Positions 59,971-64,000 of a stretch of 64,000 nt of DNA are shown here, piece after piece. A program made the position numbers and the translations under genes. The stretch comes from an uncultured Campylobacter sp. (GTDB lineage: Bacteria; Campylobacterota; Campylobacteria; Campylobacterales; Campylobacteraceae). The notes beneath the pieces are model-generated. The model saw nothing but the letters and a program-made list of their open reading frames with translations. It did not search any database and was not told where the DNA came from. Location: the NCBI RefSeq assembly GCF_938030145.1, contig NZ_CALHGM010000032.1, positions 47,966 through 111,965 of the forward strand, given 5' to 3'. Positions within the stretch are counted from its first letter, which is position 1. Each line of letters starts with the position of its first letter.

Positions 59971-60521
59971 ATCAATTAAGATTTGTGGGAGTGGGCGGTC
60001 AAGGCGTAATCTTAGCAGGCGAAATTCTAGCTGCGGCAAAGATCGCACACGGCGGCTATGGAATCAAGGCATCTACGTATACCTCTCAGGTACGTGGTGG
60101 GCCTACGAAAGTAGATATTATCTTAAGCGATGAAGAAATTCTATATCCTTACGCGAGCGAGGGCGAGATCGATTTTATGCTCGCAACGGCGCAGAGCAGC
60201 TACGATGCTTTCAAAAACGGCGTGAAAAAAGGCGGCGTGATCGTAATCGAGCCGAATTTAGTAGCACCGAGCGATGAGGATAGGGCAAGCTTTAAAATTT
60301 ATGAAATTCCAATCATTACCATCGCAAAATACGAAGTTGGAAATGTCATCACTCAAAGTGTCGTGGCTCTAGCGATCGCAGTAGAGCTTAGCCGCTGTAT
60401 GGACTCAGGGCTCGTAAAAGAGCAAATGCTCCGTTCTGTGCCTGAAAAAACCCGTGCGCTAAATGAAAAGGCATATGATCTGGGGATGAAATACGCAAGA
60501 GAGGTTTTTGAGACGGAGTAA
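59967..60521 (+). CDS. oorC: 2-oxoglutarate:acceptor oxidoreductase gamma subunit (OorC)
   Basis: OorC is the gamma-domain subunit of the complex. The 184 residues begin with LRFVGVGGQGVILAGEILAA and continue GIKASTYTSQVRGGPTKVDI, the signatures of PFOR/KOR gamma domains. It completes the operon oorD-A-B-C. Downstream is a short convergent gap to the Sel1-like genes. Confidence 0.95.
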   Translation: MNQLRFVGVGGQGVILAGEILAAAKIAHGGYGIKASTYTSQVRGGPTKVDIILSDEEILYPYASEGEIDFMLATAQSSYDAFKNGVKKGGVIVIEPNLVAPSDEDRASFKIYEIPIITIAKYEVGNVITQSVVALAIAVELSRCMDSGLVKEQMLRSVPEKTRALNEKAYDLGMKYAREVFETE

Positions 60522-60637
60522 AATTTTATGGCAGCGAAACGATAGAAGTAGGCGGTAATATTCTAGCGGCTTTATTCTTGCTTTTTTTGCGAAGTGCATC
60601 AGCTATAAGGATGAAATTTATCGCGTTGTTAAAATTT

Positions 60638-61141
60638 TTATTTTGGTACAAGTATACTCATCGCTTTTCTTAAAGGATTACACTTGCTATCATTTAAGCA
60701 AATTTCTAATTGCTCCTTTATTTTGCAAGAAAAATCCTTCTTGTCGCTCTCTTTTCCATAACAAACCTTGTCAAAGTAACCGATAGCCCTATGTATATTT
60801 CCGCCGTAAAATATTTCATTCCCTGCTAGCAAAAAGCAATAATACATCATATCCGCCTCGCAAGCTTTCTTTAATGCTGAAACGAAATCTTTATATCTAC
60901 CCATTGTAACCAAAAGCACCGCGCCGAGCGATCCGCAGCTTTCGTAATCTCCTTCGTCGCACTTCTTGGATAAAATTTCGACTAGCTTTGTGCATGCGCT
61001 ATATTTTCCATCGCCGTTATCGCACTCTAAATTTAGCTCTTTTTCCTCCCAAGTTTTGAAAAAGCTCGAATCCATGGGTCTTGCCATACTAGAGCATATT
61101 GAAAATATGAAAGCTAGAATTATAAATTTAATTTTCTGCAT
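60638..61141 (-). CDS. Secreted Sel1-like, cysteine-rich repeat protein, copy 2
   Basis: The protein has 167 residues with a signal peptide (KFIILAFIFSICSSMARP, about 1-21). The mature part is made of Sel1/TPR-like helix pairs with Cys spaced as in Helicobacter Hcp proteins (CDNGDGKYSAC, CDEGDYESC, CEADMMYYC, CLNDSKC), so disulfide-bonded helix hairpins in the periplasm are likely. It lies 50 bases downstream of a paralogue on the same strand with nearly the same repeat block (KYSACTKLVEILSKKCDEGD). The role is unknown. The family is often linked to envelope or host interaction. Confidence 0.8.
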   Translation of the reverse strand: MQKIKFIILAFIFSICSSMARPMDSSFFKTWEEKELNLECDNGDGKYSACTKLVEILSKKCDEGDYESCGSLGAVLLVTMGRYKDFVSALKKACEADMMYYCFLLAGNEIFYGGNIHRAIGYFDKVCYGKESDKKDFSCKIKEQLEICLNDSKCNPLRKAMSILVPK

Positions 61142-61191
61142 TTTCTCTCCTATTTAAAATTTTGATATATAAAGTGGCTTTTTAAATAACA

Positions 61192-61704
61192 TCATCTTAC
61201 GCTTTTTAACAAAATTCTTGCTTTTTTTATAGGATTGCACTCGCTGTCATTTAGACATTTTTCCAATTCCTCTTTTATCTTGCACGCTTCGTTTTTAAAC
61301 AGGCTATTTGCTGCTTCACATGTCTTACCAAGATATTTAATTACCGAATTTATATCTCCGCCATAGTGTATTTCGGTCGCACTTAGCATATAGCAGTAGG
61401 TTACTACGCCGGCCTCACAGGCTTTTTTACAAGCGAAGGCAACGTCCTCATATCTATTGGAATCGAAAAGTGCTAGACCGAGCGAACCGCAGCTTTCGTA
61501 ATCTCCGCCGTCGCACTTTTTGGATAAAATTTCGACTAGCCTCGTGCATGCGCTATATTTTCCGTTGCCGTTATCGCAAGAAATCGCTAAATCTTTTTCC
61601 TCTTGGGTTTGTAAATGATCTACGCTTACCTTTGCCGCAGCGGGGATCGCTGCAAATGCTATTATAAACGCAAGTGCTGAAATTTTAAGATAGAATTTTT
61701 TCAT
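61192..61704 (-). CDS. Secreted Sel1-like, cysteine-rich repeat protein, copy 1
   Basis: The protein has 170 residues with a signal peptide (LKISALAFIIAFAAIPAAAK, cleavage probably after AAA). It carries the same Sel1-like repeats as its neighbour: SCDNGNGKYSACTRLVEILS, KKCDGGDYESCGSLG, KKACEAGVVTYCYML and KCLNDSECNPIKKA. Regular Cys pairs eight to nine residues apart point to one disulfide per repeat. The two genes are a tandem duplication, with the strongest identity in repeats 1 and 2. GAGCGG precedes the ATG. Confidence 0.8.
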   Translation of the reverse strand: MKKFYLKISALAFIIAFAAIPAAAKVSVDHLQTQEEKDLAISCDNGNGKYSACTRLVEILSKKCDGGDYESCGSLGLALFDSNRYEDVAFACKKACEAGVVTYCYMLSATEIHYGGDINSVIKYLGKTCEAANSLFKNEACKIKEELEKCLNDSECNPIKKARILLKSVR

Positions 61705-61936
61705 CGCCGCTCCATGTTTTTAAGCGGCGATTATATATTAAAGTATTTTAGCGGGCTCTTAAAATTTCGCAGAGTTAAAATTTCGATCGCTCGCTAAATC
61801 TAGCGGCGCTATTTTCAAAAGTCGCGCCGCTTTGGGATTTAAAACACCACTTTTAAATTTTTAAACGTTGCTCTTAAATTTTAAACGTCGCGGTGAAATT
61901 TTAAAATTCCACCGCAAGCTTTGGGCGGCTTCAAAT

Positions 61937-62434
61937 TTAACATCCCGAGTTCGGCTGCACCCGCGTTTCGTTGCCGATGTGGATCAGTTTGGCCTTGCCG
62001 CGCCTAAATCTACACGGCGGATCGGCTTGCACCGATGAGTACTCCTTGCCTTTAAATTTATAGATGATGTTGGAGCCTTGCACCGTCTTTTGGGAGTTTT
62101 GGATCGCATCTCCGGCGACTGCGCCTACCGCTGCGCCGCCTATGAGTCCTACGGTTTCGGCTAAGCGCTTGCTGCTGCTATGTTTGCCGAGCTTATGCCC
62201 GATGATAGCGCCCGTGGTTCCGCCCGCGACGCCGCCTAAAATTTTACCCGTGTTGCCCTCGGAGCGCTCTACGTTTATTTTGGCAGGCAGGACGTCGATG
62301 ATCTCGATCTGGTCGCTCTGCCTCATACGGTTTGTTTCACCTGCACTATAAACGTCGCCGCCGTATCGATCCTGCGGAGTCGCGCAGCCGCAAAGCGCCA
62401 TCGCTGCGATCAAACATAATGTGAAATTTCGCAT
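61937..62434 (-). CDS. Glycine-zipper lipoprotein (17-kDa antigen/SlyB type)
   Basis: The protein has 165 residues and a lipoprotein signal (LIAAMALCGCATP, lipidated Cys after LCG). The centre is a glycine-zipper membrane segment (GKILGGVAGGTTGAIIGHKL, then GLIGGAAVGAVAGDAI), as in SlyB and the Rickettsia 17-kDa antigen. The C-terminus has an SH3-like strand (IIYKFKGKEYSSVQADPP). Such proteins sit in the outer membrane and support envelope integrity. AAGGAGG lies upstream of the start (minus strand). The gene is monocistronic and divergent from mfrA. Confidence 0.88.
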   Translation of the reverse strand: MRNFTLCLIAAMALCGCATPQDRYGGDVYSAGETNRMRQSDQIEIIDVLPAKINVERSEGNTGKILGGVAGGTTGAIIGHKLGKHSSSKRLAETVGLIGGAAVGAVAGDAIQNSQKTVQGSNIIYKFKGKEYSSVQADPPCRFRRGKAKLIHIGNETRVQPNSGC

Positions 62435-62766
62435 AATATCCTCCTTAAAATGGATTTACCGCTATTATACAGCGCGAGATTATACCGACGGTTATCGCGC
62501 GGCAGTATTATCAAAATGATACGATAATTCAAAATTTTACGAAATTATATAAAATCAAATATCAAATTAAAATCCCGTTGAAATCGTATCTTATAAAGCA
62601 AAATATACAAAAACCATCTGTTTTAGCTTAAAGATAAATTTAGCTATTTTTACTAAAAAATATTTAAGAATTTCAATTTTCTTAAAGAATCGATGATATA
62701 TAATCTCTAAAATCAATCAAAATTCTGTTTTGGCTCCGCCATTCAACGAAATTTCAAGGAAGTACA
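62435..62766. promoter_or_regulatory. Divergent promoter region between the lipoprotein gene and mfrA
   Basis: This is about 330 bases and AT-rich. On the plus strand TATAAT at 62699-62704 is a good -10 box for mfrA, giving a leader of about 55 bases; AAGGAAG (62757-62763) is its ribosome binding site. An imperfect GCGCGA/TCGCGC hairpin lies near 62472-62500 on the lipoprotein side. No gene is present. Confidence 0.5.
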
Positions 62767-64000
62767 ATGAGCGAATCAAATTTCAACAGACGCGATTTTT
62801 TGAAATCGGCCTGTATCAGCGTCGGCGCGCTTAGCCTTAGCGGTTGCGGCGATGAGATAAGACGCGATGCAGACGGCGAGCCTATTAAAAATTTCGGCAA
62901 CGAAAACGGGCTTCCTAGCATCGATGTACTTATCATCGGCTCGGGAGGCGCGGGTTTGCGTGCAGCCGTGGCGGTGCGCAAGAAACATCCGAACTTGGGC
63001 GTCGTGGTCGTAAACAAAGGCATGCCTTCGCGCAACGCCACCTGTATGGCGGAAGGCGGTATCAACGGCGTTATAGATTTCGAGCATGGCGATAGCCACA
63101 AGCTTCACGCTTACGATACCGTAAAGGGAAGCGACTTTTTGGGCGATCAAGATGTTATTGCTAAATTTGTCGAAAAAGCTATCGAGGCGATCCATGAGTT
63201 GGATTACGCCGGCATGCCGTTTTCGAGAAAAGACGGCGGCGATGTAGCAGCAAGATTTGCGGGCGGGGCGAAATTTGAACGCTGTAATTACGCCGCGGAT
63301 AAAACAGGCCATGCGATGATGCATGCTTGTTTGGATGAGGCGATCAGCAGCGGAGTAAAATTTCTTTTAGACCACTACCTGCTAGATCTTAGCACTGACG
63401 GAGATACTTGCGAGGGCGTCGTGCTTTTAAATATCCGCACGGGCGATGTAGTGCCGATTTTAGCTAAGGCGGTCGTGCTTGCTAGCGGCGGATATACGAG
63501 ACTATTTTTTAACCGCACCTCCACGCCATTTAATGCTACCGGCGACGGTATCGCAACAGCACTTCGTGCCGGGCTTGCATTTAAAGATCCTGAAATGCTT
63601 CAATTCCATCCTACGGGAGTTCGCAACGGCGGTGCGCTCATCACAGAGGCTGCACGCGGTCTTGGCGGCAAGCTTATCAACAACAAAGGCGAGCGCTTTA
63701 TGAGTAGATACTCCAAAAAGATGGAGCTTGCGCCGCGCGATATAGTTTCGCGCTCGATAGAGACAGAAATTCGTGAAGGACGCGGTTTTGGTGAGGGTAT
63801 GGGATCATACATACTTTTAGACGTAACTCACTTAGGCGAGGAGAAGATTATGGGCGGACTACCGCAGATCCGCCACGTGGCTATGCTTTTTGAAAATATG
63901 GATTTGGTAAAAGAGCCTGTTAAAATTCGTCCGACTGCGCATTATTCGATGGGCGGCATAGATGTGGTTAAATTTGACGATATGAGCACTAAAATTTCGG
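62767..64000 (+). CDS. mfrA: Methylmenaquinol:fumarate reductase flavoprotein MfrA (SdhA-like), 3' end cut by window
   Basis: This is the periplasmic fumarate reductase flavoprotein (once called SdhA in Campylobacter). The Tat signal is NRRDFLKSACISVGALSLSG. The FAD dinucleotide fold starts LIIGSGGAGLRAA. MAEGGINGV, KGSDFLGDQDVI, the active-site His281 in LQFHPTGV, ARGLGGKL and His392 in HYSMGG are visible. In my alignment the His that binds FAD covalently in FrdA/SdhA (RSHTVAAEGG) is Ala91 here (RNATCMAEGG), so FAD may be non-covalent. About 411 residues are in the window; mfrB and mfrE should follow. Confidence 0.92.
   Translation, partial: MSESNFNRRDFLKSACISVGALSLSGCGDEIRRDADGEPIKNFGNENGLPSIDVLIIGSGGAGLRAAVAVRKKHPNLGVVVVNKGMPSRNATCMAEGGINGVIDFEHGDSHKLHAYDTVKGSDFLGDQDVIAKFVEKAIEAIHELDYAGMPFSRKDGGDVAARFAGGAKFERCNYAADKTGHAMMHACLDEAISSGVKFLLDHYLLDLSTDGDTCEGVVLLNIRTGDVVPILAKAVVLASGGYTRLFFNRTSTPFNATGDGIATALRAGLAFKDPEMLQFHPTGVRNGGALITEAARGLGGKLINNKGERFMSRYSKKMELAPRDIVSRSIETEIREGRGFGEGMGSYILLDVTHLGEEKIMGGLPQIRHVAMLFENMDLVKEPVKIRPTAHYSMGGIDVVKFDDMSTKIS

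Overview
The window looks like chromosomal DNA of a high-GC oral-type Campylobacter (Campylobacterota); Campylobacter gracilis or a close relative is my best guess, from memory of its GC content. The evidence is gene order shared with C. jejuni (ilvB-ilvH-lpxD; DUF2018-polyprenyl synthase-hemA-proS; lolA/secA/lolC-type permease; rpiB-small membrane protein-apt-dedA-pepA-ychF; tmk-coaD-ubiX; mltG-mdh-oorDABC), a Xer recombinase of XerH length, a desulforubrerythrin-type protein, and a Tat-exported MfrA-type fumarate reductase. No phage, IS element or plasmid gene was seen. One tRNA gene (Gly-GCC) is present.

Layout: 0.4-3.6 kb branched-chain amino acid synthesis plus lpxD; 4-7.2 kb small genes, two of them broken; 7.8-12.2 kb proS/hemA/polyprenyl synthase operon (minus); 13-14.4 kb HAD phosphatase; 14.5-17.2 kb sulfur operon metY-Rrf2 regulator-cysK; 17.8-20.5 kb rarA, a YjbR-like gene and a frameshifted gene; 20.8-24.2 kb hemC, fxsA, protein phosphatase and lolA (minus); 24.3-29 kb secA and a LolC/E-type permease; 29.8-36.8 kb folD-lepB and rpiB-apt-dedA-pepA-ychF; 37.5-43.9 kb tmk-coaD-ubiX, split by a tandem pair of paralogous unknown genes; 44-47.5 kb tRNA-Gly, moeA, murA, NlpC/P60-like lipoprotein; 48.3-52.6 kb rhomboid, SixA-like phosphatase, desulforubrerythrin, xerH; 52.6-60.5 kb AsmA-like protein, mltG, malate dehydrogenase and the 2-oxoglutarate oxidoreductase operon; 60.6-64 kb two Sel1-like cysteine-rich proteins, a glycine-zipper lipoprotein and the start of mfrA.

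The most striking property is not a gene. Intergenic DNA is packed with the hexamer family RAATTY (AAATTT, GAATTC, GAATTT, AAATTC), often fused into palindromes such as AAATTTTAAAATTT. The same words, spaced 20-50 bp apart, form long in-frame low-complexity insertions inside otherwise conserved enzymes (RpiB is tripled in length; also HemA, polyprenyl synthase, a HAD phosphatase, a low-Mr phosphatase, a SixA-like phosphatase and an unknown protein). RAATTY is the sequence methylated by CtsM in C. jejuni and reported there to mark DNA for natural transformation. I therefore propose that these arrays are uptake-type sequences that have invaded intergenic DNA and protein loops. Other items of interest are a structured multi-hairpin locus downstream of the rubrerythrin gene, a two-unit CRISPR-like relic, a 20-bp hairpin against the permease ribosome binding site, three broken genes, and a TCA cluster without icd and sucCD.
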